From Dyella choica (lineage in GTDB: Bacteria; Pseudomonadota; Gammaproteobacteria; Xanthomonadales; Rhodanobacteraceae): 64,000 nucleotides of DNA. The stretch covers positions 310,001 through 374,000 of the forward strand of contig NZ_RYYV01000002.1 in assembly GCF_003977665.1 (NCBI RefSeq), written 5' to 3'. Under the pieces are notes generated by a model. It was not told where the DNA came from and did no database searches. It saw nothing but the letters and a program-made list of their open reading frames with translations. A program made the position numbers and the translations under genes. Shown here piece after piece: positions 32,418 to 40,333 of this stretch (the first letter of the stretch is position 1; each line of letters begins with the position of its first letter).

Positions 32418-32584
32418 TCAGCTTCGAATTGAGATTCGAAGCTGACGAAGAAGGCCCCGCAAGGGGTCTTCCACCTTGGGATGCCCCGTCGTAACGCCGC
32501 GGGTGCCCCGGCTGGCTCCGGCTTTGCACGAGACGCAACGGAGCGTTGCCTTTCGCCCTGATTCAAACGTCCTGAAATCATCCC
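32418..32584 (-). promoter_or_regulatory. Structured leader upstream of the sensor kinase (riboswitch-like)
   Basis: On the minus strand, reading toward the kinase: CAGGGCGAAAGGCAACG, a perfect hairpin GCAACG-N3-CGTTGC (32535-32549), then GTGCAAAGCC. GGC and GCC close the outer helix. Some positions recall the c-di-GMP-I (GEMM) riboswitch core (CAGGGCAAA ... GCAAAGCC), but its third helix looks shortened. A GC-rich terminator-like stem follows (32450-32471, one mismatch on this strand, then TTCTTCG), and a perfect 12-bp stem TCAGCTTCGAAT with loop N4 (32418-32445). The order sensor, terminator, gene fits an attenuator. Family assignment is a guess. Confidence 0.4.
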
Positions 32585-32909
32585 TAATGTTTGTCGCCAA
32601 CACGCATTCGCGGATGGCGCCGGGATCCTTCCATGAACTCGAAACTTTTAACCCATCCAACTGGGCGACTTCGATCTCAAGCATCGGGTAACCATGGCCC
32701 CGCTTACCGACGTCGCCCTATCGCCTTTGGCCGCCGGTTTCTCGCCAATCCGGACCTGCCTTTTCGCTTCCGCCACGCGCGGCCCTTGAACCCACCCGGC
32801 GGCACCACATTTTTCGGCAGCGCCGGGCGCGGCTATACCGACTACCCGCCGTCCCCTAATTCCAGGCCGCCTGAGCGTAGACCGTCACCCACTCGCGAGT
32901 AACCTTGCC
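32585..32909. other. Intergenic remainder before the MFS gene
   Basis: About 325 bases between the kinase leader and the MFS start. It should hold both divergent promoters. Only short frames without motifs are present. An 88-codon minus-strand frame (32418-32684) crosses the structured leader and has no ribosome-binding site. Confidence 0.4.
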
Positions 32910-34106
32910 ATGTCGAACCATCCTATGCCCGCGCCGCCATTGTCCAAGGCGACGCTGTATTCCATGGCCGCGGCCACAGGCCTGGCCGTCGCCAACATCT
33001 ACTACAACCAGCCCATGCTTGGCGTCATGAGCAACAGCCTGCACGACGCCCGGGTGCAAGGCTGGATCCCCACCTTGACGCAATTGGGCTATGCCGCCGG
33101 CCTGCTGTTCCTGTTGCCGCTCGGTGACATGCTGGAACGCCGCCGACTGATCGTCATGCAGTTCCTGGCGCTGGCCGCAGCCTTGATGGTGGCCGCCATC
33201 GCTCCGAATCTGGCGGCCCTGGCTGTCGCCTCGGTGGCGCTGGGCGCGATGGCCACCGTGGCCCAACAAATCGTCCCGTTCGCCACCCTCCTGGCCGCTC
33301 CCAAGGAACGCGGCGCGGCGATCGGCACCGTCATGAGCGGGCTGCTGACCGGCATCTTGCTCAGCCGCACACTGGCCGGTGTCGTGTCCAGCGTTGCCGG
33401 TTGGCGCACCATGTTTTGGCTGGCCGTACCCATCGCGATCATCGGTGCCGCGTTGATGGCTCGTTCGCTGCCCACACACCATCCACGTCATCCGATGCGC
33501 TATGGTCAACTGCTCGCGTCCTTGGGCAAGCTCTGGTTGAACGAGCCCGTCTTGCGTCGCGCCGCCTTCATTCAAGCCCTTCAGTTCGCTTCGTTCTCGG
33601 CCTTCTGGACCACGCTGGTTCTGCGCCTGGCGCAGCCCCCGCTGAACCTCGGTGCCGCCGCTGCAGGTCTATTCGGCATCGTGGGGGCCGTGGGCGTGGC
33701 GATGGCGCCGATCGCCGGCCGCATAGCCGATCGCAAGGGGTCGGCGCCGGTCATCGCGGTAGGGGCTGCCGCCGCCCTTCTGGCGTGGATCATCTTCGGA
33801 GCCTCCACCAGCTTGATAGGACTCGTCGGCGGCGTGATCGTGCTCGATTTTGGCGTGCAGATATCGCTGGTTTCCAACCAGCATCTCATCTACGGCCTGC
33901 ATCCGGAATACAAGAGCCGCCTCAACACCCTGTTCATGACCACCATGTTCGTCGGCGGTGCACTGGGATCACTCGCTGCCGCCTCGGCGTGGAATGCCTT
34001 CGGCTGGACCGGCGTATCGATCCTGGGCGGCGCGCTACCCGTGATCGCCCTGGTGATGAGCGTCCTGCATTGGCGCTCAGGCCTTGCGACGGAATCGGTC
34101 CACTGA
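32910..34106 (+). CDS. MFS transporter
   Basis: A 398-residue protein with twelve hydrophobic helices. The start YSMAAATGLAVANIYYNQPML is typical of the AraJ/YgaY-like subgroup of MFS drug and metabolite exporters; the loop LGDMLERRRLIVMQ between helices 2 and 3 is the MFS signature. C-terminal half begins near MRYGQLLASLGKLW. Probable proton-driven efflux of a small compound at the inner membrane. It is divergent from the sensor kinase and 78 bp before the NarL regulator, which suggests the three may respond to the same compound. Confidence 0.9.
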   Translation: MSNHPMPAPPLSKATLYSMAAATGLAVANIYYNQPMLGVMSNSLHDARVQGWIPTLTQLGYAAGLLFLLPLGDMLERRRLIVMQFLALAAALMVAAIAPNLAALAVASVALGAMATVAQQIVPFATLLAAPKERGAAIGTVMSGLLTGILLSRTLAGVVSSVAGWRTMFWLAVPIAIIGAALMARSLPTHHPRHPMRYGQLLASLGKLWLNEPVLRRAAFIQALQFASFSAFWTTLVLRLAQPPLNLGAAAAGLFGIVGAVGVAMAPIAGRIADRKGSAPVIAVGAAAALLAWIIFGASTSLIGLVGGVIVLDFGVQISLVSNQHLIYGLHPEYKSRLNTLFMTTMFVGGALGSLAAASAWNAFGWTGVSILGGALPVIALVMSVLHWRSGLATESVH

Positions 34107-34184
34107 GGCGCTGACGGTCATGCACCATTTGTACAGCATGGAACACGGATCATGATCACCGAAGACAAGCTTGGGGGTGCTGCC

Positions 34185-34817
34185 ATGACCACGAAGACAT
34201 CACCGATCCGCGTCATGATCGCCGACGATCATCCGCTGTTTCGCGAAGGCATCGCGGCAGTGCTTGGCTCTCAAGCCGACATGAACCTGGTCGCCGAGGC
34301 CGCCAGTGGCGAGGAAGCCGTCGCGAGGTTTCGCGAGCACAGGCCCGACATCGTGCTGATGGATTTGCAGATGCCCGGCATGGGCGGCTTCGATGCCATC
34401 CGCACCCTTCTCGGCGAATTTCCCGAGGCACGTATCGTCGTGCTGACCACTTATCGAGGCGACATGCAGGCAGCTCGCGCGCTCAAGGCCGGCGCGAGGG
34501 GCTATCTGCTGAAGAGTACGTTACGCAAGGAGCTGCTGCATGCCATTCGCCAGGTTCATGCCGGTCTGCGGTACATACCCGGCGAAGTGGCGCGGGTCCT
34601 CGCCGAACATCTACACGAAGATGCGCTTAGCGTGCGCGAGCTGCAGGTGCTGGGCAAAGTTGCCAACGGCTTTTCCAACAAACATATCGCCACCCATATG
34701 GACATTTCGGTGGAAACGGTGAAAACGCACGTAAAAAGCATCCTGGCAAAAATCAACGCGCGGGACCGTACCGAGGCGGTGATCATTGCCCTGCGGCGCG
34801 GCTTCATTGATGCGTGA
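34185..34817 (+). CDS. NarL/FixJ-family response regulator (copy 1)
   Basis: ATG 34185 follows GGGGGT; an in-frame ATG at 34152 is less likely. The 210-residue protein has a receiver with Asp60 (IVLMDLQMPGMGGF) and Lys in LLKSTLRKE, then a LuxR helix-turn-helix (LSVRELQVLGKVANGFSNKHIATHMDISVETVKTHVKSI). It is about three quarters identical by eye to the regulator at 62071, same length and aligned without gaps. It lies between two kinases (29234 and 35408) of matching HisKA_3 type, so it may receive phosphate from one or both. Confidence 0.92.
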   Translation: MTTKTSPIRVMIADDHPLFREGIAAVLGSQADMNLVAEAASGEEAVARFREHRPDIVLMDLQMPGMGGFDAIRTLLGEFPEARIVVLTTYRGDMQAARALKAGARGYLLKSTLRKELLHAIRQVHAGLRYIPGEVARVLAEHLHEDALSVRELQVLGKVANGFSNKHIATHMDISVETVKTHVKSILAKINARDRTEAVIIALRRGFIDA

Positions 34818-34831
34818 ATCCGCCTGGGCAG

Positions 34832-34896
34832 CGTAGGCTGGGATGCCAATCCCAGCTTTCCATACGGCATCCCTATACGGGGATTGCTATCCCGCG
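34832..34896. repeat. REP pair, second arm diverged
   Basis: GCGTAGGCTGGGATGCCAAT starts the first arm at 34832; the inverse arm (GGGGATTGCTATCCCGCGCC) ends at 34896 and has lost the GTAG head. It sits just behind the NarL regulator stop. Confidence 0.7.
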
Positions 34897-35024
34897 CCAT
34901 CTCGCCTTCGATCTAAAGCACTTGCGCTGCACCAGGCATCACTCATCGGAGGGGCGCGACGGGCCGCGCTTGGCGGATAATCATCGAAAGATGGCTTGAA
35001 GCATCTTTCATCAAGGCCTTTTGC

Positions 35025-35411
35025 ATGCAACGGACCTATTCCATGTTTCCCCTTGGAGCATCGGGGGGCGGCCTTTTGTTGCTTCGCGTGGCGCTGTCGG
35101 CAGCCTTATGGCCCTTCCTGGCCGCCACGCTGCCTTCGCCGTCAAGCAGCTATGTGTTTTGGCTGGTCATCGGCATGAGCTTGTCGCTGCTGACCGGGCT
35201 GCTGACGCCGCTTGCGTGCGTTTCATGCATCGTGCTGGCAGGCAGCCAGTTCGTTTCGCTCCACTCCGGTTTGGCAATGCAGGTTCTGCCTGTGCCATTG
35301 ATTGCCATGGCCCTGTTGCTGCTCGGCCCGGGAGCGTATTCGATGGATGCACGGCTTTATGGGCACCGCGTGCTCACCCTGTCCGGAAAAAAAGTAGCGG
35401 ATTGGAAATGA
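35025..35411 (+). CDS. DoxX-like membrane protein coupled to a kinase
   Basis: A 128-residue, four-helix membrane protein: about 15-35 (LLLLRVALSAALWPFLAA), 44-65 (VFWLVIGMSLSLLTGLLTPL), 66-82 and 90-108. The end, LLLLGPGAYSMDARLYGHRVL, matches the closing GPGxxSlDa pattern of DoxX/DoxD proteins. Its stop overlaps the kinase start by ATGA, so both proteins are made together. DoxX proteins handle quinone or redox-linked small molecules in poorly known ways; here it may serve as the kinase's sensing partner, which is inference. Confidence 0.75.
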   Translation: MQRTYSMFPLGASGGGLLLLRVALSAALWPFLAATLPSPSSSYVFWLVIGMSLSLLTGLLTPLACVSCIVLAGSQFVSLHSGLAMQVLPVPLIAMALLLLGPGAYSMDARLYGHRVLTLSGKKVADWK

Positions 35412-36241
35412 GAGCGTCGATGAACCGCCGATCCTGGACGCCTTCGCTCGCTTCGATCCCCGTCGTCGTCGACTCCGGCTTCTTTCAAACGCTCTGGTTC
35501 AACCTGCTGTGCGCGTCGTTGTTGCTGGTCTGCATCCTGGTCATGCTGAGGCGGCTTATTTCTGCTTCGAATGAACGCGTACGCCTGCGTCTGCTAGCGC
35601 GCCATGCCAAGCGTGACCGGATCGCACGGGAACTCCATGACACCTTGCTGCAAGGTGTGCAAGGTTTGATATTGAGGATACACGGCGCCATAGGCGCACT
35701 TCCCAACGACCACCCGGTAAGCTTATCCATCCAGCACACGCTGGATCGTGCCGAAGAGGCACTGGAGGAAGACCGCAAACGTGTGAGCGAACTGCGCCTG
35801 GGAGACCCGCCCAATCAGGATCTTGCGTGTCGCCTTGCCGAGCTGGGCATGCAACTTAAGCTCGACTACCCGTGCAAATTCAGGGTGGTCTCCAACAGGG
35901 AAAACCGGAAAGTCACGCCGCAGGTTTCCGAGCAAGCGTATGGGATCGCTGGCGAGGCGTTGCTCAATGCATTCAAGCATGCCCATGCCGGCGAGATCGA
36001 AGTGGAAGTGTCCTATGGTTTCCGGCACCTGCGGATCCATGTTCGCGACGACGGGCTTGGCATGAGCCGCGCGCCCGCGGATGGGTTCGGCGGGACGATG
36101 AATTGGGATATTGCCGGCATGCGGGAGCGTGCCGAGCACATCGGCGCCGAGCTGACAATCGCGTCCGCCGTGGAGTGCGGCACCGAAGTGGTGTTGTCGG
36201 TGCCCTCCAGCATCGCTTACCTAAGGAGGCAATGTACCTGA
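35408..36241 (+). CDS. Minimal NarX-type sensor histidine kinase
   Basis: A 277-residue kinase: one transmembrane helix (about 25-48, LWFNLLCASLLLVCILVML), then at once the HisKA_3 helix with H77 in ARELHDTLLQG and an HATPase domain (GEALLNAFKHAHAGEIEVEV, DDGLGMSR, GMRERAEHIGAELTI). It has no input domain worth the name. ATG 35408 overlaps the DoxX-like gene; ATG 35420 is an alternative. Kinase part is closely related to that of the large sensor at 29234, so both may feed the NarL regulators at 34185 and 62071. Confidence 0.88.
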   Translation: MRASMNRRSWTPSLASIPVVVDSGFFQTLWFNLLCASLLLVCILVMLRRLISASNERVRLRLLARHAKRDRIARELHDTLLQGVQGLILRIHGAIGALPNDHPVSLSIQHTLDRAEEALEEDRKRVSELRLGDPPNQDLACRLAELGMQLKLDYPCKFRVVSNRENRKVTPQVSEQAYGIAGEALLNAFKHAHAGEIEVEVSYGFRHLRIHVRDDGLGMSRAPADGFGGTMNWDIAGMRERAEHIGAELTIASAVECGTEVVLSVPSSIAYLRRQCT

Positions 36242-36285
36242 CATATCGCCAGGTTTTCTGCCGTATCCGCTCCCTTTGCCTCACC

Positions 36286-36311
36286 GTCATTCCAGCGAAG
36301 GCCGGAACGAC
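36286..36311. repeat. Intergenic palindrome of the GTCATTCC type
   Basis: GTCATTCCAGCGAAGGCCGGAACGAC forms an imperfect hairpin (here written in two parts in one 26-base unit: GTCATTCCAGC and GCCGGAACGAC around GAAG). Such GTCATTCC...GGAATGAC elements are widespread intergenic repeats in Proteobacteria. It sits between convergent genes and may end transcription. Confidence 0.5.
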
Positions 36312-36329
36312 CAACAAAGCGAAGTACCG

Positions 36330-36959
36330 CTAATTCGGCTTGATCATGTCCCGCGCATAAGCCAGGCCGATGCCATACCCGCCGCCGTGCGCCTCGACGA
36401 TCGCGCGCGCGCCATCGTAGGTCTCGCGCCGAGTCCAGTCGCGCTGCAATTCCAGCAGGACTTGAATCCACGAAGTGAGCGTGGCGCCCGCCGCCTCCAT
36501 ACGCCGCAGGGCCAGCTCGTGGCTCGTCGAGGTCAAGCCTCCGCACGCATCCGCCACCACGAAGACTTCGTACCCGTCCGCTAGGGCGGAGAGTGCGCAA
36601 AACGAAACGCAGGCCTCGCTCAGCAACCCCGAAATGAGCAATCGCCGCCGGCCCGTAGCGATGACTGCCTCCTTCGCGGCCGCGTCTTCCCAGACATTCA
36701 TGTTGCGCCGCTCGATCGGCTTGAGGTCGGGAAGAACCTTTTGTATCGCCGGCATGAGCGGCCCGCTGTACACCTTCGAAGCGGAAGTCGATGCCACTAC
36801 CGGCAACCCGAATACACCGGCCGTCTTGGCCAGCGCAACGGTGTTTCCCAGCAGCACCTGGCGATCCGCAGAACCGACGCCAAAGGCGAGCCCGGCCTGC
36901 TGATCAACCAGTAGCAGCGCGCAATCCTGGGGGGTTAGCAAGGTAGTTGAATGCGGCAT
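36330..36959 (-). CDS. Isochorismatase-fold hydrolase (YcaC-like), copy 1
   Basis: A 209-residue hydrolase with AGGAG before ATG. Isochorismatase-fold signs: CALLLVDQQAGLAFGV (first catalytic Asp), MNVWEDAAAKEAV, and the Cys nucleophile loop SGLLSEACVSFCAL, then DGYEVFVVADACGG. The C-terminal LLELQRDWTRRETYDGARAI is shared with the hydrolase at 60105, a paralogue. Family members cleave amide or ester-like bonds in small molecules and are common in soil bacteria; substrate unknown. Downstream of OsmC and Dps on the same strand, possibly a stress unit. Confidence 0.85.
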   Translation of the reverse strand: MPHSTTLLTPQDCALLLVDQQAGLAFGVGSADRQVLLGNTVALAKTAGVFGLPVVASTSASKVYSGPLMPAIQKVLPDLKPIERRNMNVWEDAAAKEAVIATGRRRLLISGLLSEACVSFCALSALADGYEVFVVADACGGLTSTSHELALRRMEAAGATLTSWIQVLLELQRDWTRRETYDGARAIVEAHGGGYGIGLAYARDMIKPN

Positions 36960-37006
36960 GTCTGTTTCTCCTGGTCATGAGGTCTGGTTGGCGCGCCGAC
37001 GACGCC

Positions 37007-37438
37007 CTATGCGTCCTGCCTGGACGGCTCGTTCACGCTATTGCCGCGCGCACTGGTGATCTCGACACCTTCGCGCATGGTTCTCGTGACCGGCGTATTG
37101 GCCACGATCTCAAGCAGGCGCCGCCATTGGTCATCGCTCAACGACTGGTCGGAATAAAGCAGGCGATGGATGCGCATCCTTCCGGATTCGTCCCGGCTCA
37201 AGGATAGATCGGCGCGGAATTCACCCAGCTCCCATCCTTTTTTTTCGGCATACATGCGCAGCGTAATGGCCGTGCAGGAAGCCAGGGCGGCAAGGTAGTA
37301 GTCATACGGAGCGGGCCCTTCGCCCTGCCCGCCGCGAGTGACGGGCTCATCCGTCACAAGCTCGAAGGGACCCGTGCGAATGTGGTGCTTGTAGTTCGTG
37401 CCGGTCGAAACAATGCTGGCTTTTGCAACGCGGGTCAT
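37007..37438 (-). CDS. OsmC/Ohr-family protein
   Basis: GGGGAG precedes ATG 37438, giving 143 residues; a longer frame has no site. The OsmC pattern is present: VTDEPVTRGGQGEGPAPYDYYLAALASCTAITLRMYAEKKGWEL with the peroxidatic Cys in ASCTA; the second Cys of Ohr/OsmC near the end is not present in the usual place. OsmC-like proteins reduce organic peroxides or other electrophiles in the cytosol. Flanked by an isochorismatase-fold hydrolase and Dps on the same strand, consistent with an oxidative-stress operon. Confidence 0.85.
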   Translation of the reverse strand: MTRVAKASIVSTGTNYKHHIRTGPFELVTDEPVTRGGQGEGPAPYDYYLAALASCTAITLRMYAEKKGWELGEFRADLSLSRDESGRMRIHRLLYSDQSLSDDQWRRLLEIVANTPVTRTMREGVEITSARGNSVNEPSRQDA

Positions 37439-37454
37439 GGCGCTCCCCTGACTT

Positions 37455-37973
37455 TCAAGCCGAACGTCCGGATTCGAACAGGAACCATACGCGGCGCTCG
37501 GCCTCGTCGATCCAGGTTTCCAGGAGACTGGCCGTGGCGACATCGTGGTATTCGTCGCATAGCGCATGGGTCTCGCGCATGAGCGATGCTACGCGGCCAT
37601 TATCCTCGCGCAGCTCCGCGAGCATGTCCTCAGGCGTTACAAACTCCGCATCATTGTCGAGCAGGCGTTGCAGCCGGGTGATATGGCCAACCGAACGGAT
37701 CGTATTGCCGCCCAGCTTGCGAACGCGTTCGGCGATCGGATCCAGCGTCGCGTAGACCTGGTCGGACTGCTCGTCCAGCAACAGATGGTAGTCCCTGAAA
37801 TAAGGGCCGGACATATGCCAGTGGAAGTTCTTGGTCTTCACATACAGCGCGAAGAAGTCGGCCAGCAGTGCATTGAGCTCGGCAGAAATGTCGCGGCGGG
37901 CATCCTCCCCCAGCGAATTGGGGGTCCTGAGCGAAGCCGATAGGCGTTCCTTGGCGTTATTGGATTTTGGCAT
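37455..37973 (-). CDS. dps: Dps-family ferritin-like protein
   Basis: A 172-residue four-helix Dps protein: LNALLADFFALYVKTKNFHWHMSGPYFRDYHLLLDEQ holds the ferroxidase-centre residues (His and Asp/Glu of the NFHWxxxG...DxhxxxDE pattern). Dps dodecamers oxidise Fe(II) with peroxide and protect DNA; a short basic N-terminus (PKSNNAKER) may bind DNA. It begins the minus-strand run Dps, OsmC, hydrolase (gaps 16 and 47 bp). Divergent from the FUSC efflux gene. Confidence 0.9.
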   Translation of the reverse strand: MPKSNNAKERLSASLRTPNSLGEDARRDISAELNALLADFFALYVKTKNFHWHMSGPYFRDYHLLLDEQSDQVYATLDPIAERVRKLGGNTIRSVGHITRLQRLLDNDAEFVTPEDMLAELREDNGRVASLMRETHALCDEYHDVATASLLETWIDEAERRVWFLFESGRSA

Positions 37974-38182
37974 GGGGTTACCTGGTTCCCGTTGAGAATG
38001 GGCGGACTCGGCGACAGGTTAGCGAATACGAACTTTCACCGTCTCCCTCGGCGGAGGGATGGAGATATCGTCCAAAGGCGGGTTTCATCTTCCTTCCGCA
38101 GCCGCGACTTTTTTGAACCGACTTCCGTGGATACACAGAGCCGGCATCGGCAAGGCGTGGGCACCCGCAGGATTCCGATTCG

Positions 38183-40333
38183 ATGCAATCGCAAGCACCC
38201 ATAGCGGTCACCAGGCCATGGCTGGAATACATTCGGCAGTTCCGAGTGGATGGTGGCGCGCGCCTGCTCCACGCCTTCAAGACGGCCATCGCAGTGATCA
38301 TTGGAACGGGCCTCTGCATGCGGTTGGAATTTCCGCTGCCAAGAACGGCGATGGTGTCCATTGTGATCCTGATGATGCATCAGCAGTCGGGCATGGTGAT
38401 CGCACGCGGCTTCTACCGCTTCGTCGGCATGGCCGCAGGAAGCGCGTTCGGATTGCTGCTGGTTGCATGCTTTGCGCAGCAGCCATTGCCGTTCTATTTG
38501 GCCCTGGCCGGCTGGATTGGCGTCTGCGTCTGGGGGGCTTCCTATTACCGCAATTTCCAATCCTACGGCTACGTACTGGCCGGATACGCCGCAGCCATCA
38601 TTGTGGCTCCCGCCTGGAGCGACCCCTACGGCAGCTTTGACAACGTCGTCTGCCGATTGAGCGAAGTGATGGTGGGCGTGATCTGTGCCAGCGCCGTCAG
38701 TGCACTAGTATTCCCACAGCAGGTTGGCACCGCCCTGCTCAGTGCCGGGGCACAACACGCCAGCGATTTGATCGTCTTCGCACGGCGCATGCTCGGTGAA
38801 AAGCTCGCCGAGGAAGATTTGTATGCGCTGCATCTGAAGCTCGTTTCAGACCGGGCTCAAATCGAGGCTTTGCGAAGTGCCGCGGTGTTCGAGGATCCTT
38901 CGTTGCGCCTCAGCAACCCGTTGATGGTGCAACTCAATCGGGACTTTCTGGATACGGCGGCAAGCCTCCACTCGCTTCGGCGCGCCCTGCAGCGCAGCGA
39001 CGAGCAAATACTTTCGAAGGCCGCCGCGCTGGCTTCCGAGGCCGCGGCGCTGCTTTCCGAAAAAAAAGCAGCGGATCCGCTGACTATCGACGAAGCCCGC
39101 ACCATGCATGGACGCATCGTGCATTTCCTCAAGACAGCATTGCGGAACTTCAGCGGTCTGGCCCATACCCTGCCGGAAGACGGCTCGACCGAAGGGCGGG
39201 AGCGCAGCGCCGTGCTGATGCTTTGTTTTGCCATGGAGGACCTTTCGTCCTATCTGCAGGACTTTGTAGCGCTGCATACGTTTTCGTATGCGATGCCGGA
39301 ACGCAGGAGTGGCGTCCCCAAGGTTGACCGCATTGTCAGCACAGCCAATCACCTGGCGGCCCGCGCGGCGGGCTTGCGCGCGTTTGCTGCCGTCGCGCTG
39401 GTGGCGGCGTTCTGGATTGCTTCGGGCTGGACGAGCGGCGCCACCGCCGTAGTGGCGGTGTCCATCACCAGCGCGCTTTTTGCGATCGCTCCCCATCCCG
39501 TCATGGCGAGCAGGCAAACCTTGCTTGGCTGCTTGCTCGGTGCAGCGGCTGCATTCGTGTGCAAGTTCCTGCTGCTGCCCGGGATGGACGGTTTTCCACT
39601 GCTGGCTTGTACCCTGATGCCGTTCATCATGCTCGGCAGCTATCTGGGCACCCTGCAAAAAACGGCCGTACTTGGCGTCGCGTTCAATATCTATTTCTGT
39701 TTTGTCGGCGACTTCACCAATCCCATCACTTATTCGCCTGCCGCCTTCCTGGACCAGGCCTTTTCGCTGCTACTAGGGATCGGAGCCGCTGCGCTGGCGT
39801 TTGCCGTGGTCGCCCCCAGCGGCAATGCCTGGGTGAATCGCAGCTACCGCCAACAGATCAGCCGCTTTGCTGCCGGTTTTGTCCTGGGCCGGTCGGGCGA
39901 GCGCGATGCCCTGCTCCGCTTTGAAAGCGGCCTGCGCGATTTCGTCCTGCAAATTGCGTCGCAACCGGCACAAGGCGTGGCGGAACGCAAAGACCTTTTG
40001 AATTGGACTTTCGCTGTGCTGGAAATGGGTCGGACCGCGATCCAGGTGCGTAGCGCCGCCGACGTTGCATTGCCGTCGCAAGCCTGGCGGATCGATCAGG
40101 CCGCATGGCAGCAAGCCATGGCAGCTCTATTCGAACAGGTTACGTCTGCACGACATGCCGCTGCGCTTACCGCGACTCGACAAGCATTGAACGGCATACC
40201 GCCCACCGACCCCACCGACAATTCGCCGAGCGCACGGGCCAACCTGCGCATAAGCACATGGTTATGCGCCACGGAATTGCTGCTAATGGATGACACCCAG
40301 CCTTTTCATCCTGTCGCACGAGGCGCCGCATGA
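38183..40333 (+). CDS. FUSC-family inner-membrane efflux protein (AaeB-like)
   Basis: A 716-residue protein with the FUSC layout: two blocks of about six membrane helices (about 30-180 and 390-530) separated by soluble helical domains. First block: PRTAMVSIVILMMHQQSGMVIARGFYRFVGM, second: AVVAVSITSALFAIAPHPV. This is the membrane pump of aromatic-acid efflux systems such as AaeAB. It opens a four-gene unit with an outer-membrane factor (4-bp ATGA overlap), a DUF1656 peptide and an HlyD-type adaptor, a complete trans-envelope exporter. Confidence 0.9.
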   Translation: MQSQAPIAVTRPWLEYIRQFRVDGGARLLHAFKTAIAVIIGTGLCMRLEFPLPRTAMVSIVILMMHQQSGMVIARGFYRFVGMAAGSAFGLLLVACFAQQPLPFYLALAGWIGVCVWGASYYRNFQSYGYVLAGYAAAIIVAPAWSDPYGSFDNVVCRLSEVMVGVICASAVSALVFPQQVGTALLSAGAQHASDLIVFARRMLGEKLAEEDLYALHLKLVSDRAQIEALRSAAVFEDPSLRLSNPLMVQLNRDFLDTAASLHSLRRALQRSDEQILSKAAALASEAAALLSEKKAADPLTIDEARTMHGRIVHFLKTALRNFSGLAHTLPEDGSTEGRERSAVLMLCFAMEDLSSYLQDFVALHTFSYAMPERRSGVPKVDRIVSTANHLAARAAGLRAFAAVALVAAFWIASGWTSGATAVVAVSITSALFAIAPHPVMASRQTLLGCLLGAAAAFVCKFLLLPGMDGFPLLACTLMPFIMLGSYLGTLQKTAVLGVAFNIYFCFVGDFTNPITYSPAAFLDQAFSLLLGIGAAALAFAVVAPSGNAWVNRSYRQQISRFAAGFVLGRSGERDALLRFESGLRDFVLQIASQPAQGVAERKDLLNWTFAVLEMGRTAIQVRSAADVALPSQAWRIDQAAWQQAMAALFEQVTSARHAAALTATRQALNGIPPTDPTDNSPSARANLRISTWLCATELLLMDDTQPFHPVARGAA

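Noticed and set aside
32418-32684. 88-codon minus-strand frame
   Set aside because: It crosses the hairpins upstream of the sensor kinase and lacks a ribosome-binding site; better explained as structured leader RNA.
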